From: an uncultured Woeseia sp.
Lineage (GTDB): Bacteria > Pseudomonadota > Gammaproteobacteria > Steroidobacterales > Woeseiaceae
Length of the DNA stretch: 38,521 nucleotides
Assembly: GCA_937925605.1 (NCBI GenBank)
Contig: CALALV010000181.1
Span: 1-38,521, forward strand
Direction: 5' to 3'
Shown here: positions 6,979-15,661 of the stretch, in pieces
Layout of the letters: the number at the start of each line of letters is the position of its first letter
Numbering within the stretch: the stretch's first letter is position 1
Notes under the pieces: model-generated
Database searches by the model: none
The model's input: the letters and a program-made list of their open reading frames with translations, nothing else
Told to the model about the DNA's origin: nothing
Made by a program: the position numbers and the translations under genes

Positions 6979-8493
6979 ATGGCGCAGCCAGCAACGATTG
7001 TCGATTCCGGTATCCATCTCGCGCACCTGGCGGAGATGCGTGCCGCACCGGGCGCGAAGCTGACCCGTGGCCTCGACGACGAGACCCTTCGTCGTTTTCT
7101 CGAGCGCGACACCGCGCTCGCCGCCGCTATCGAGCGCGGCCACGAAATGTTTGTGAAGCTCAAGCGCGAAGAACCCGACCTGATCGCGCTGGACGAAGCC
7201 GAGCAGATGCGCGTGCTGCAGGACGGGATCGTCAATTTCTACGCTGCCGACGCGGTGAACCCGTACGTCGCCGCGGCCGCGCAGGGTTCCTGGATCGTTA
7301 CGCTGAAGGGCGCCGTGCTGTACGACTGCGGCGGCTACGGCATGCTCGGTTTCGGTCACGTGCCGCAGCCGATCCTGGACGCGATGAACGCGCCGCACGT
7401 CATGGCCAACGTCATGACGCCTAGCGTCAACCAGATGCGCTTCATCCGTCGCCTGCGTGCGGAACTCGGCCACACCCGCGCGGACGGCAACCCCTTCGAG
7501 AGCTACCTGTGCCTGAACAGCGGTTCGGAGGCGGTGTCGGTGGCATCACGCCTCGCCGACATCAACGCCAAGCAAATGACGGACCCGGGCGGCCGGCACG
7601 CCGGCAAGCGGATCTGCGGACTGTCCCTGAAAGGCAGCTTCCATGGCCGCACCGACCGGCCGGCCCGCTACTCGGACTCGACGCTCAAGGCCTATCGCAA
7701 GCATCTCGCCTCGTTCCAGGACGGCGACTACCTGCTGACCGTGGAGCCGAACAACCTGGAACAGCTCGAAGCGATCTTCGCCGCGGCGGACGAGGACGAC
7801 GTCTTCATCGAGGCGTTTTTCATGGAGCCCGTCATGGGCGAGGGCAACCCCGGCCAGGCGATCACGCCCGCGTTCTACCGGCGCGCCCGCGAGCTGACCG
7901 AGGCACACGGCAGCCTGTTCATGGTCGACTCGATCCAGGCGGGCCTGCGAGCGCACGGCGTGCTGTCGATCGTTGACTACCCGGGCTTCCAGGACCTGCC
8001 GCCGCCTGACATGGAGACCTATTCCAAGGCGCTCAATGCCGGCCAGTTCCCGCTGTCGGTGCTGGCCATGGCCGGCCGCGCGGCGACGATGTACCGGCCC
8101 GGCACCTACGGCAACACGATGACCTGCAACCCCCGAGCTCTGGACGTCGCGGTCGCCGTGCTCGACCAGCTGACTCCGGAAGTGCGCGAGAACATCCGGG
8201 CGCGCGGCAAACAGCTGCTCGACGGGTTCGCGCGGCTCAAGGAAGAACTGGGCGACGCAATCACGAAGGTACAGGGCACCGGCCTGCTGCTGTCCTGCGA
8301 ACTGCACCCGCGCTACAAGTGCTACGGTGCCAACAGCACGGAAGAATACCTGCGCAAGCAGGGTCTCGGCGTGATTCACGGCGGCACCAACTCGCTGCGC
8401 TACACGCCGTCCTTCCTGATGTCCGGGAAAGGCGCCGAGCTGATCATCGAGCTTACCCGCGACGCGCTGATCAACGGCCCGACGCAGGCCTGA
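6979..8493 (+). CDS. Class III PLP-dependent aminotransferase
   Basis: A 504-residue fold-type I enzyme. It shows the LNSGSEAV phosphate-binding region, the SFHGRT block, the FMVDSIQAG aspartate that contacts the pyridine nitrogen, and a Schiff-base lysine in TYSKALNAGQFPLS, followed by YGNTMTCNP. These are the ordered hallmarks of class III aminotransferases (ornithine, lysine-epsilon, 4-aminobutyrate types). The insert around the lysine (KALNAGQ instead of KxxxGG) makes it distinct from the common subfamilies, so the amino donor is not assigned. ATG 6979 is preferred because CAGGAG sits five bases upstream; an in-frame ATG at 6883 would place the leader hairpin inside the gene. A strong terminator follows, so it is probably transcribed alone. 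Confidence 0.88.
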   Translation: MAQPATIVDSGIHLAHLAEMRAAPGAKLTRGLDDETLRRFLERDTALAAAIERGHEMFVKLKREEPDLIALDEAEQMRVLQDGIVNFYAADAVNPYVAAAAQGSWIVTLKGAVLYDCGGYGMLGFGHVPQPILDAMNAPHVMANVMTPSVNQMRFIRRLRAELGHTRADGNPFESYLCLNSGSEAVSVASRLADINAKQMTDPGGRHAGKRICGLSLKGSFHGRTDRPARYSDSTLKAYRKHLASFQDGDYLLTVEPNNLEQLEAIFAAADEDDVFIEAFFMEPVMGEGNPGQAITPAFYRRARELTEAHGSLFMVDSIQAGLRAHGVLSIVDYPGFQDLPPPDMETYSKALNAGQFPLSVLAMAGRAATMYRPGTYGNTMTCNPRALDVAVAVLDQLTPEVRENIRARGKQLLDGFARLKEELGDAITKVQGTGLLLSCELHPRYKCYGANSTEEYLRKQGLGVIHGGTNSLRYTPSFLMSGKGAELIIELTRDALINGPTQA

Positions 8494-8514
8494 GCGCGCC
8501 GCTCGGTTCTTCTG

Positions 8515-8542
8515 AAAACGCCGGTTCGCCGGCGTTTTTTTT
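8515..8542 (+). terminator. Intrinsic terminator after the class III aminotransferase
   Basis: AACGCCGG (8517-8524), a TTCG tetraloop and CCGGCGTT (8529-8536) form a perfect eight-pair stem that runs into eight T residues (8535-8542). It is a textbook Rho-independent terminator, and the A-run before it could also let it act on the other strand. Confidence 0.93.
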
Positions 8543-8579
8543 GTCCGCCGCCCGTGCCTACGCTTTCAGCTGAATCGGT

Positions 8580-8607
8580 TTTACCGCCCGGGGCGCTGCG
8601 GTATGCT
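8580..8607 (+). promoter_or_regulatory. Candidate promoter for the PQQ dehydrogenase operon
   Basis: TTTACC (8580-8585) and TATGCT (8602-8607) are separated by 16 bases. Each matches the sigma-70 consensus at four of six positions. The site lies between the upstream terminator and the gene. Confidence 0.3.
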
Positions 8608-8696
8608 TCGGCCTCGTTTCCGGGCACTTGCCGAATCAACCGGCGCCTGGCCGGTCCGCCAGAGACCACCGCGCGCCGCCATCCGGGGGGATCAGC

Positions 8697-10697
8697 ATGA
8701 CGTTCAGCCGTCAGCCTTTATACCGTTCTTCGTCTCTCACCGTTCTCGCCTGCCTGCTGGGGCTGCCCGCACTCGCCGACGAGGCGCCGGGCACCCGCGA
8801 CGGCGCATGGCATTACCTGGGCGGGGACTCCGCGCACACGCGCTACTCCCCGGCCGACGAGATCGACGCCGACAATTTCGAGGATCTCGAGACCGCGTGG
8901 GTCTGGGACGGCGCCAGCTTCAATGCCGCGAGCGGGCGTTCGACGCCGAGCTACGTTGACGGCGTGCTGTACACCGTGGCGGGGCCGCGGCGCTACGTCG
9001 TCGCCATCGACGCCGGCAGCGGCGAGACGCTCTGGTCCTACCGCGAGCCGCACACGGGGCGCTACGAGTACTCGATGCGCAAGGACTACGGCAAGGGCGT
9101 CGCGTACGCGAAGGTGGAGGGCCGGGACGTCATCTACATCTCGACGCCGGGGTTCTTCCTGCACGCGATCGACGCGAAGACCGGCCGCCCGCTCGAGGAC
9201 TGGGGCACGCCGGTGCCGATCGACGGCTTCCCGGCTTCCGGCGTCGTCGACATGCTCGCCGACCTCGGTCACGAGTACGATCCGTACGACGGGGTACCGC
9301 TCGAGAAGGGCTACATTACGACCTCGTCGCCGCCGATCGTCGTCAACGGCGTGGTCGTCGTCGGCAATTCGCACGAACAGGGCTACAACCAGTCGCGCAT
9401 CGAAAACATCCCGGGCGACATCCTCGGCTACGATGCCAAGACCGGCGAGTTCCTGTGGAAATTCAACGTGCTTCCCGGCCCGGGCGAGTTCGGTCACGAG
9501 ACCTGGGAGAACGACGCCTGGAAGTGGACCGGCGACATTTCGTCCTGGGCACCGCTGGCAGCCGACCAGCAGCGCGGCATCGTGTACGTTCCGACGAACG
9601 GTGCAACCCTGGATTTCTACGGTGGCTTCCGGCCGGGCGACAACCTGTTCTCGACCAGCCTGATCGCCCTCGACGTCAAGACCGGCGAACGCAAGTGGCA
9701 CTACCAGCTCGTACACCACGACATCTGGAACTACGACACGCCGACCGCCCCGGTACTGCTGGACGTCGAGATGGACGGCAAGACCGTGCCGATCGTCGTG
9801 CAGGTGACAAAGCAGTCATTCGCCTACACGTTCAACCGGGTAACCGGCGAGCCGATCTGGCCGATCGTCGAGCACCAGGTCCCGGCGTCGACCATTCCCG
9901 GTGAGAAGCTGTCGAAAACGCAGCCGTTTCCGACGAAGCCGGCGCCTTACGACAACCAGGGCCTGACCCACGACGACCTGATCGACTTCACGCCGGAACT
10001 GCGCGCGCAGATGATCGAGATCCTCAAGGACTACAAGATCGGGCCGCTGTTCAATCCGCCGCTGCACCGCGACAACGACGAGGGCTACAAGGCCGCACTG
10101 TGGTGCCCGGGCGACATCGGCGGCGTCAACATCGACGGCCCGGCGGCCGCGGACCCGCACACCGGCATTCTCTACGTGACCTCGCGCAAGCACTGCACGA
10201 CGCGCATCATCGCGCCGGGCAAGGAGCGCGATGCGCTGATCGAGAAGCCGACCGGCACGACGATCGCCGACTACGCGGTGCTGTCCGGCTTCGGCGTGCG
10301 CGGGCCGGACGGCCTGAACATGTTCAAGCCGCCGTACAGCCGCATCACGGCGATCGACATGAACACGGGCGAGCACCTGTGGTGGATCCCGGTCGGCCGG
10401 ACGCCGTCCATCGTGCTCGAGCACCCCGACCTGGCGGACATGGACATCGACAATACCGGCACCGGCCGCGCCGCGCCGATGGTCGTCACCGAGACGCTGC
10501 TGATGTACGCCGGCGAGGACAGCGACGACACCCCGTACCTGTTCGCCGTCGACAAGGCCAGCGGCGAGGAACTGGCGCGCGTCGAGGTCCCGGAGCGCAG
10601 CAACTACGGCATGATGACCTACGTGCACGACGGCAAGCAGTACGTGATCCTGCAGACGGGGCCGCGACTGACCGCGCTGGCCCTGTCCGACTGGTAG
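8697..10697 (+). CDS. Exported PQQ-dependent dehydrogenase (quinoprotein)
   Basis: A 666-residue protein with a Sec signal peptide (hydrophobic core SLTVLACLLGLPALA) followed by an eight-bladed propeller of the quinoprotein type. Repeats of the form AxDxxTGxxxW recur: AIDAGSGETLW, AIDAKTGRPLEDW, GYDAKTGEFLW, ALDVKTGERKW, AIDMNTGEHLW, AVDKASGEEL. These are the tryptophan-docking motifs of PQQ enzymes. I see no adjacent-cysteine pair, so it is not a classic methanol/ethanol dehydrogenase, and no membrane helices, so it is soluble and periplasmic. Substrate is unassigned, sugar or alcohol being likely. ATG 8697 follows GGGGGGATCAGC. The cytochrome c gene downstream is the probable electron acceptor. 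PQQ synthesis genes are not in the window. Confidence 0.9.
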   Translation: MTFSRQPLYRSSSLTVLACLLGLPALADEAPGTRDGAWHYLGGDSAHTRYSPADEIDADNFEDLETAWVWDGASFNAASGRSTPSYVDGVLYTVAGPRRYVVAIDAGSGETLWSYREPHTGRYEYSMRKDYGKGVAYAKVEGRDVIYISTPGFFLHAIDAKTGRPLEDWGTPVPIDGFPASGVVDMLADLGHEYDPYDGVPLEKGYITTSSPPIVVNGVVVVGNSHEQGYNQSRIENIPGDILGYDAKTGEFLWKFNVLPGPGEFGHETWENDAWKWTGDISSWAPLAADQQRGIVYVPTNGATLDFYGGFRPGDNLFSTSLIALDVKTGERKWHYQLVHHDIWNYDTPTAPVLLDVEMDGKTVPIVVQVTKQSFAYTFNRVTGEPIWPIVEHQVPASTIPGEKLSKTQPFPTKPAPYDNQGLTHDDLIDFTPELRAQMIEILKDYKIGPLFNPPLHRDNDEGYKAALWCPGDIGGVNIDGPAAADPHTGILYVTSRKHCTTRIIAPGKERDALIEKPTGTTIADYAVLSGFGVRGPDGLNMFKPPYSRITAIDMNTGEHLWWIPVGRTPSIVLEHPDLADMDIDNTGTGRAAPMVVTETLLMYAGEDSDDTPYLFAVDKASGEELARVEVPERSNYGMMTYVHDGKQYVILQTGPRLTALALSDW

Positions 10698-10706
10698 CGG
10701 ACGCGA

Positions 10707-10736
10707 CCGCGGGCGGCCGATCCGTGCCGCCCGCGG
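10707..10736 (+). other. Perfect 11-bp stem-loop between PQQ dehydrogenase and cytochrome c
   Basis: CCGCGGGCGGC (10707-10717) is fully complementary to GCCGCCCGCGG (10726-10736) with an eight-base loop. No T-run follows. It could protect the upstream message from 3' decay or partially terminate, giving less cytochrome than dehydrogenase. Confidence 0.75.
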
Positions 10737-10792
10737 GAACGCCTGGCGCACAGGCGGGTCTTAACAGTCTCCATACGAGCCACAGGGAAATC

Positions 10793-11176
10793 ATGGCACG
10801 CACCTTTTTACTGCTGATCGGCGCGCTCTGCGTCACCGCGGCCGCGGCGGAAGACCGCACGATCGCGGACGGCGTCTACACGGAAGAGCAGGCCGAACGC
10901 GGCGAAGAGCTGTACGCGCAGCACTGCCTGCTCTGTCACGACAAGCGTTACTTCCGCCCCGTGCTGCAGCGCTGGAACGGCCAGCCGCTCAGCATGCTGT
11001 ACCTGATCATGAGCACCTCGATGCCGGAGAGCAATCCGGCCTCGCTGCGCGAACAGGAATACATCGACATCCTCGCCTACATCCTGTCGCTGTCCCGTTA
11101 CCCGGAAGGCGATACGCCGCTCGCACATGCCGACGGCGCGCTGGAGTCGATCACGGTCGCACCGCGCCGGCGCTAG
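10793..11176 (+). CDS. Small periplasmic cytochrome c
   Basis: A 127-residue protein with a signal peptide (MARTFLLLIGALCVTAAAA) and a single haem-binding motif CLLCH in the sequence QHCLLCHDK. A methionine that could be the sixth ligand occurs in IMSTSMPESN. The helix EQEYIDILAYILSLSRYP near the C-terminus is typical of class I cytochromes c. It follows the PQQ dehydrogenase by 95 bases, and I infer it takes electrons from that enzyme. ATG 10793 is preceded by CACAGGGA. The last 20 residues are polar and show no clear domain. Confidence 0.9.
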   Translation: MARTFLLLIGALCVTAAAAEDRTIADGVYTEEQAERGEELYAQHCLLCHDKRYFRPVLQRWNGQPLSMLYLIMSTSMPESNPASLREQEYIDILAYILSLSRYPEGDTPLAHADGALESITVAPRRR

Positions 11177-11225
11177 CAAGCCCCAGGCTTGCGCCGGTAA
11201 CACCCGAAACCAACCCGCCGTTTTT

Positions 11226-11254
11226 TTGCGCCGCCCGGCGCGAGCCACTATGCT
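11226..11254 (+). promoter_or_regulatory. Candidate promoter for the Tat-signal PLP enzyme
   Basis: TTGCGC (11226-11231), a 17-base spacer and TATGCT (11249-11254) give a weak sigma-70 match. A GCAAGCC/GGCTTGC hairpin (11176-11192) at the end of the cytochrome gene lies 33 bases before it and may end the upstream transcript. Confidence 0.3.
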
Positions 11255-11358
11255 GTGAACGGCGTCGCGGCCGTTCGCAACCGGCACTCTGCGCAGGCCG
11301 ACCACCGGCTGCCCACGACCCGTGACCCGCACCATTGATGAAACGGGGGGATCATCGA

Positions 11359-12726
11359 ATGGCACAGTCAGCAGGACTCGACCGCCGCGCGTTCCTGAAG
11401 GGCGCCGGACTCACCGCCATCGCCGGCGCCGCCGGCGTTACCGGCAATGCCGCCGCGCACGTCGCGCCCGGCGCCCGGCGCCCGGACGGGCACTACGATT
11501 TCGACGCGGTGTACGACCGCGTCGGCAGCGACTGCTACAAGTGGGACAAGCAGATCGAGACCTTCGGCGCCGAGCGCATCAGCGTGCCGATGGGCATTGC
11601 CGACATGGATTTCCGCACGGCACCCGTCATTACCGAGGCGCTGCTGAAACGCATCGAGCACGAGAACTGGGGCTACATGCACGTGCCGCAGTCCTTCTAC
11701 GAATCGATGATCGACTGGAACCTGAGGCGCTACGGCGAAGAGATCGACCGCGACCTGCTGCTGACTGCGACCGGCGTCAATCCCGCGATCCTGAGTGGCC
11801 TGCGCGCGTTCTCGCCGCCCGGCAGCAAGGTCATCGTGCAGTCACCGACCTACAGCGCCTTTTACTCGACGATCCGCAGCGCACACTGCGTGCCCGAGGA
11901 AAACCCGCTGAAACTCGTCGACGGGCGTTACCGGATGGACTTCGACGACCTTGAACGCCGCATCGACCACGACACGAACGTGCTGATCCTCTGCAACCCG
12001 CAGAATCCGACGGGCAACTGCTGGAGCCGCGACGAGCTTGCGACGCTCGGCGAGATCTGCGCGCGGCGCCGGGTCGTGGTCTTCGCCGACGAGATCCACT
12101 GCGACTTCGTCAACCCGGGCGCCAGCTACACGCCGTTCGGCACGCTCGACGACGAGGCGGTCGTACGGAACAGCGTGACCTTCAAGTCGACCAGCAAGTC
12201 CTTCAACCTGGCGGCAACGAAATGCGCCTACATGTACTCGCGCAACGCCGACTACATGCAGCGGATCCGCGATACCGGGCACAATGCGACCGTCAACACG
12301 CTGGGCGTCATCGCGTCGGAAACGGCGTACAACGAGGCGGAGGACTGGCTGGACGAGGTGGTCGCCTACATCAGCGGCAACATGGCATTCGCCGAAACCT
12401 ACGTGCGCAGCGAAATCCCGCACGTGGACTTCCGCATGCCGGAGGGCACCTACCTCGCCTGGCTCGACGTCAGCGAGCTCGAGGAGCGCATAGACGCGGC
12501 CGGCATGGCCGCAGCGGCGAATCGCGACCGCGACCCGGCGCTGCCGAAGCTCGCGCCGGAGCACATGGTCGAGCGCTGGCTGGTCGACCACGCGGGCGTG
12601 CAGCTGAACGACGGCTTCCGCTACGGCACCGGCGGCGCCGGCCGCATGCGCATGAACCTCGCGACCTCGCGGCAACTGGTCCGGCGCGCGCTCGACGCGC
12701 TAGCCGCGGCCACGCGCGCCGCCTGA
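11359..12726 (+). CDS. Tat-exported PLP enzyme of the MalY/PatB C-S lyase group
   Basis: A 455-residue protein. Its N-terminus carries a twin-arginine signal (DRRAFLKGAG followed by a weakly hydrophobic Ala/Gly stretch to about residue 38). The rest is a fold-type I, class I/II aminotransferase: ATGVNPAIL, QSPTYSAFY, NPQNPTGNCW, ADEIHCDF, and STSKSFNLAA containing the PLP lysine, then a C-terminal MRMNLATSR arginine motif. The DEIHCD and SKSFN blocks resemble MalY/PatB cystathionine beta-lyases. PLP enzymes are normally cytoplasmic, so a Tat signal is unusual; Tat export would allow cofactor loading before transport. ATG 11359 is chosen for the GGGGGG eight bases upstream and because it starts directly before the signal; an upstream ATG pair at 11335 is the alternative. 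Confidence 0.87.
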   Translation: MAQSAGLDRRAFLKGAGLTAIAGAAGVTGNAAAHVAPGARRPDGHYDFDAVYDRVGSDCYKWDKQIETFGAERISVPMGIADMDFRTAPVITEALLKRIEHENWGYMHVPQSFYESMIDWNLRRYGEEIDRDLLLTATGVNPAILSGLRAFSPPGSKVIVQSPTYSAFYSTIRSAHCVPEENPLKLVDGRYRMDFDDLERRIDHDTNVLILCNPQNPTGNCWSRDELATLGEICARRRVVVFADEIHCDFVNPGASYTPFGTLDDEAVVRNSVTFKSTSKSFNLAATKCAYMYSRNADYMQRIRDTGHNATVNTLGVIASETAYNEAEDWLDEVVAYISGNMAFAETYVRSEIPHVDFRMPEGTYLAWLDVSELEERIDAAGMAAAANRDRDPALPKLAPEHMVERWLVDHAGVQLNDGFRYGTGGAGRMRMNLATSRQLVRRALDALAAATRAA

Positions 12727-12731
12727 GCGAA

Positions 12732-13376
12732 TCAGCTCAGCGCTGCCGCCGCGAAGTCTACCGCCGCCTGCACGGGCTCGATGACCGGCACGCCGAGCGC
12801 GTCGCTGGCGGCCGCGCGATGCCGGGCCAGGCCAGCGCAGCCGAGGATCAAGGTGCGTGCACCGTGGTCGCGAACCAGCACGCGCCCCTGCGACACGATG
12901 CGCGACAGCGCGGCCGGATCGTTGGCCGCGGCGTCCACGTCCAGGTCCAGCGGCAGCTCTCCCGCCAGCCGGCCGTCGAGACCGAGTTCCCGCAGGTAGC
13001 CGAGGTGGCGCTCGATCGAGCGCTGCGACAGGGCCAGCACGCCGAATCGACCGCCGCGCGCCAGCGCCGCCGCGACCGCGCTCTCCTGCATGCCGAAGAC
13101 CGGTTTCGCCAGCGCCGCGCGGCAGGCCTCGAGCCCGGGGTCGGAGTAGCAGGCGATGACGAAGGCGTCGCAGTCGTCGCGCGCGGCCAGGGCCTCGCGC
13201 ACCATAGGCTCGACCGCGCGGATGTCGGCGTCGCTCTCGATGCCGAACGGTCCGTCGCTCAGCGTGGCGCACTCGATCCGCACATCCCCGGCGTAGCGCC
13301 GGGCAGTGAGAGCCTCCGCGAGCCCGCGGGTCACGCTCTCGTTCGAATTCGGGTTCAGGACCAGTATGTGCGGCAA
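12732..13376 (-). CDS. Asp/Glu/hydantoin racemase family protein
   Basis: A 214-residue protein with the family's LNPNSNESVT N-terminus and two cysteine-containing catalytic regions, VIACYSDPGL at about residue 95 and ILGCAGLA at about 180. Two cysteines act as acid and base in this family. Hydantoin racemases and allantoin racemases share this form, and its position directly after a dihydropyrimidinase-type gene favours a hydantoin-like substrate. The start codon is TTG at 13374-13376, nine bases after the previous stop and preceded by GAGG, which agrees with the family's usual MxxILVLNPN start. It is the last gene of the minus-strand operon and converges with the Tat PLP enzyme gene five bases away. 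Confidence 0.85.
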   Translation of the reverse strand: MPHILVLNPNSNESVTRGLAEALTARRYAGDVRIECATLSDGPFGIESDADIRAVEPMVREALAARDDCDAFVIACYSDPGLEACRAALAKPVFGMQESAVAAALARGGRFGVLALSQRSIERHLGYLRELGLDGRLAGELPLDLDVDAAANDPAALSRIVSQGRVLVRDHGARTLILGCAGLARHRAAASDALGVPVIEPVQAAVDFAAAALS

Positions 13377-13385
13377 GCCCGAACC

Positions 13386-14852
13386 TCAAAGATCGAGTGT
13401 CACGCCGAAGTTCCTGTCCGGGTCCAGTTCCGGCGCGAGCCGTCCCGGCATGCCGGTGCAGTCGATGGTCTTGCGCGGCACGAATTCGCCCGAGCCGCGC
13501 TCGACCTTGAGCTCGCCGTCCTCGACCAGCACCCGGCCGCGGCCGATCACCGTCGTCGGCCAGCCGCGCAGCTGCATGCCCTCGTAGGGCGTGTAGTCCA
13601 TGTTGTCGTGCAGGTCGGCCGCGGTCACCGTGCGGGTCGCGTCGGGATCCCAGATCGCGATGTCGGCGTCCTTGCCCTCGGTGATCGAGCCCTTCCGATG
13701 GGCCAGCCCGTAGATGCGCGAGACGTTGCCGCAGGCGAGCGCGACGAAGTGATTGAGCGTGATCCGCTTGTTCATCACGCCCTCCGAGAACAACAGCGGC
13801 AGGCGCAACTCGATCCCGGGCAGCCCGTTCGCGATCTTCGTGAACGGCGGCTTCGGTCCGGCGTGCAGCTTGCCGCTGCCGTCGAGCCGGTAGGGCGCGT
13901 GGTCGGACGAGTAGACCTGGAAGGTGCCGTTCTGCAGGCAGCGCCAGATTTCCTCCTGCGAGGCGCGGTCACGCAACGGCGGGCTGCAGCAGAGCTGCGC
14001 ACCCTGCATGCCGGGCAGGTCCATCTGCTCCGCGTTCAGGAACATGTACTGCGGGCAGGTCTCGCCGAAGACTTTCTGCCCGTCGTAGCGCGCCTTCGCG
14101 ATCAGCCGGGCGCCGGCCTCGGTGGACACGTGCACGATCAGGATCGGCGTATCGAGGAAGCCTGAGAGCGTGATCGCGCGGTTGATCGCCTCGGACTCGG
14201 CAGAACGGGGATGGCTGAGCGCGTGGTGCTTCGGCTCGGCGTGGCCCGCGTCCACCAGCCGGTGACTCATCCACTTGATCATCGCGTTATTCTCGGCGTG
14301 GATCATCGTCAGTGCGCCGTGACGCTTCGCGACCGCGAGTATGTCGAGCATCTGTTCGTCGTCGACGATCAGCTTGTCGTAAGTCATGTAGACCTTGAAC
14401 GAACTGATGCCCTGCTCGATCGCACGCGGCAACTCCTCGTGCAGCACCTTGTCGGTCGGATCCGAGACGATCAGGTGGAACGAGTAGTCGATCACCGACT
14501 TCGGCGCCGCGCGCCCGTGGTAGGTTTCCAGCACTTCGGCAAGCGACTGCCCGCGGTGCTGCGCGGCGAACGGCACGAAACAGGTGTTACCGCCGAACGC
14601 GGCGGACACGCTGCCGGACCAGTAGTCGTCCGCGGTCATGATGCCGCTCGACGATTCCTGCTCGATGTGGCAATGCGCCTCGATGCCGCCGGGCAGCACG
14701 TACTTGCCGCTCGCGTCGATCGTGCGCCGGGCCTCGCCGAGCTCCTTGCCGATCGCGACGATTCTGCCCGCGCGGATGCCGATGTCGGCGGCGAAAGTCT
14801 CGTCGGCGTTAGCGACGGTTCCGCCGCTGATCTTGAGATCCAGCCCTGTCAT
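13386..14852 (-). CDS. Dihydropyrimidinase / D-hydantoinase family hydrolase
   Basis: A 488-residue cyclic amidohydrolase. The metal ligands are visible in order: HCH in GIEAHCHIEQ (about residue 60), the carboxylatable lysine in SSFKVYMTY (about 150), histidines in MIHAEN and IVHVST, and the aspartate in SSDHAPY (about 320). The substrate region CSPPLRD and the C-terminal GKDADIAIWDPD strand are also typical. Length matches hydantoinases, which open cyclic ureides to N-carbamoyl amino acids. ATG 14850-14852 lies 20 bases after the SDR stop. Together with the racemase it suggests processing of a 5-substituted hydantoin or related ring, but no carbamoylase is present in the cluster. Confidence 0.88.
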   Translation of the reverse strand: MTGLDLKISGGTVANADETFAADIGIRAGRIVAIGKELGEARRTIDASGKYVLPGGIEAHCHIEQESSSGIMTADDYWSGSVSAAFGGNTCFVPFAAQHRGQSLAEVLETYHGRAAPKSVIDYSFHLIVSDPTDKVLHEELPRAIEQGISSFKVYMTYDKLIVDDEQMLDILAVAKRHGALTMIHAENNAMIKWMSHRLVDAGHAEPKHHALSHPRSAESEAINRAITLSGFLDTPILIVHVSTEAGARLIAKARYDGQKVFGETCPQYMFLNAEQMDLPGMQGAQLCCSPPLRDRASQEEIWRCLQNGTFQVYSSDHAPYRLDGSGKLHAGPKPPFTKIANGLPGIELRLPLLFSEGVMNKRITLNHFVALACGNVSRIYGLAHRKGSITEGKDADIAIWDPDATRTVTAADLHDNMDYTPYEGMQLRGWPTTVIGRGRVLVEDGELKVERGSGEFVPRKTIDCTGMPGRLAPELDPDRNFGVTLDL

Positions 14853-14872
14853 TCTGCCCGTCCCGTCATCGG

Positions 14873-15661
14873 CTAGAGACTCCTGATCATGCCGCCGTCG
14901 CAGCGCACGACGCTGCCGGTTACGTAGCTCGCCGGCTCGCTGACCAGGAAGGCGGCGACCGCGGCGAATTCCTCGACCCGCCCGTAGCGGCCGACCGGGA
15001 TCGTCGCGCGCGACGCGGCACGCACGGCGTCGAGCGACTTGCCCTGCCGTTCCGCGGCGGCCTGGTCGAGCTGGTCGACCCGGTGCGTGTGAATGCGCCC
15101 GGGCGCCAGCAGGTTCACGGTCACGCCGTCGGCGGCAACCTCGTTCGACAGCGATTTGTTCCAGCCCGTCAGCGCGGAACGCAGCGTGTTCGACATCGAC
15201 AGGTTCGGAATCGGCTGCAGGACACCGGACGACGCGATGGTCAGGATCCGGCCCCAGCCGCGCTCGCGCATGTCGGCGACGCAGCGATTGGATACCTCGA
15301 TGACCCTCAGCACCATCATCTCGAACTGCCGCCGCCACTCGTCGGCATCGGCCCTGGCGACCTCCCCGGGGGGCGGGCCGCCGGTATTGTTCACCAGTAT
15401 GTCCACGCCGCCGAGCTTGTCCGTCGCGGCTGCATGCAGGCGCGCGGCGGCGTCGGCGTCGCCGAGGTCGGCAACGACGTAGTCCGCGGCGCCCTGCCCG
15501 TCCCGGTCGAGCCGCGCGGCCGCGGCGGCCAGGCGCTCGCCGGAGCGGCCGCTGAGCAGTACGCTCGCACCCTCCGCGCACAACGCCGTCGCGATGCCGA
15601 GCCCGAGGCCCTGGCTGGACGCCAGCACCAGCGCACGCTTGCCATCGAGACCGAGGTTCAT
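14873..15661 (-). CDS. Atypical short-chain dehydrogenase/reductase
   Basis: A 262-residue Rossmann protein with a nucleotide-binding loop (ASSQGLGLG), the NNTGGPPPG variant of the NNAG motif, and a C-terminal GSVVRCDGG. The expected YxxxK catalytic motif is not there: the region after the serine (ASSGVLQPIPNL) reads SMSNTLRSALTGW with no tyrosine. This NNTGGPP/PIPNL pattern occurs in a known group of FabG-like SDRs whose activity is unclear. The ATG overlaps the stop of the DHDPS-family gene (ATGA at 15658-15661). It probably acts on the product of that lyase or on a hydantoin-derived intermediate. Confidence 0.85.
   Translation of the reverse strand: MNLGLDGKRALVLASSQGLGLGIATALCAEGASVLLSGRSGERLAAAAARLDRDGQGAADYVVADLGDADAAARLHAAATDKLGGVDILVNNTGGPPPGEVARADADEWRRQFEMMVLRVIEVSNRCVADMRERGWGRILTIASSGVLQPIPNLSMSNTLRSALTGWNKSLSNEVAADGVTVNLLAPGRIHTHRVDQLDQAAAERQGKSLDAVRAASRATIPVGRYGRVEEFAAVAAFLVSEPASYVTGSVVRCDGGMIRSL

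Noticed and set aside
11176..11227. Intrinsic terminator after the cytochrome c gene
   Set aside because: The GCAAGCC/GGCTTGC hairpin is real, but the T-run lies about 28 bases later and is not adjacent, so it is not called as a terminator.
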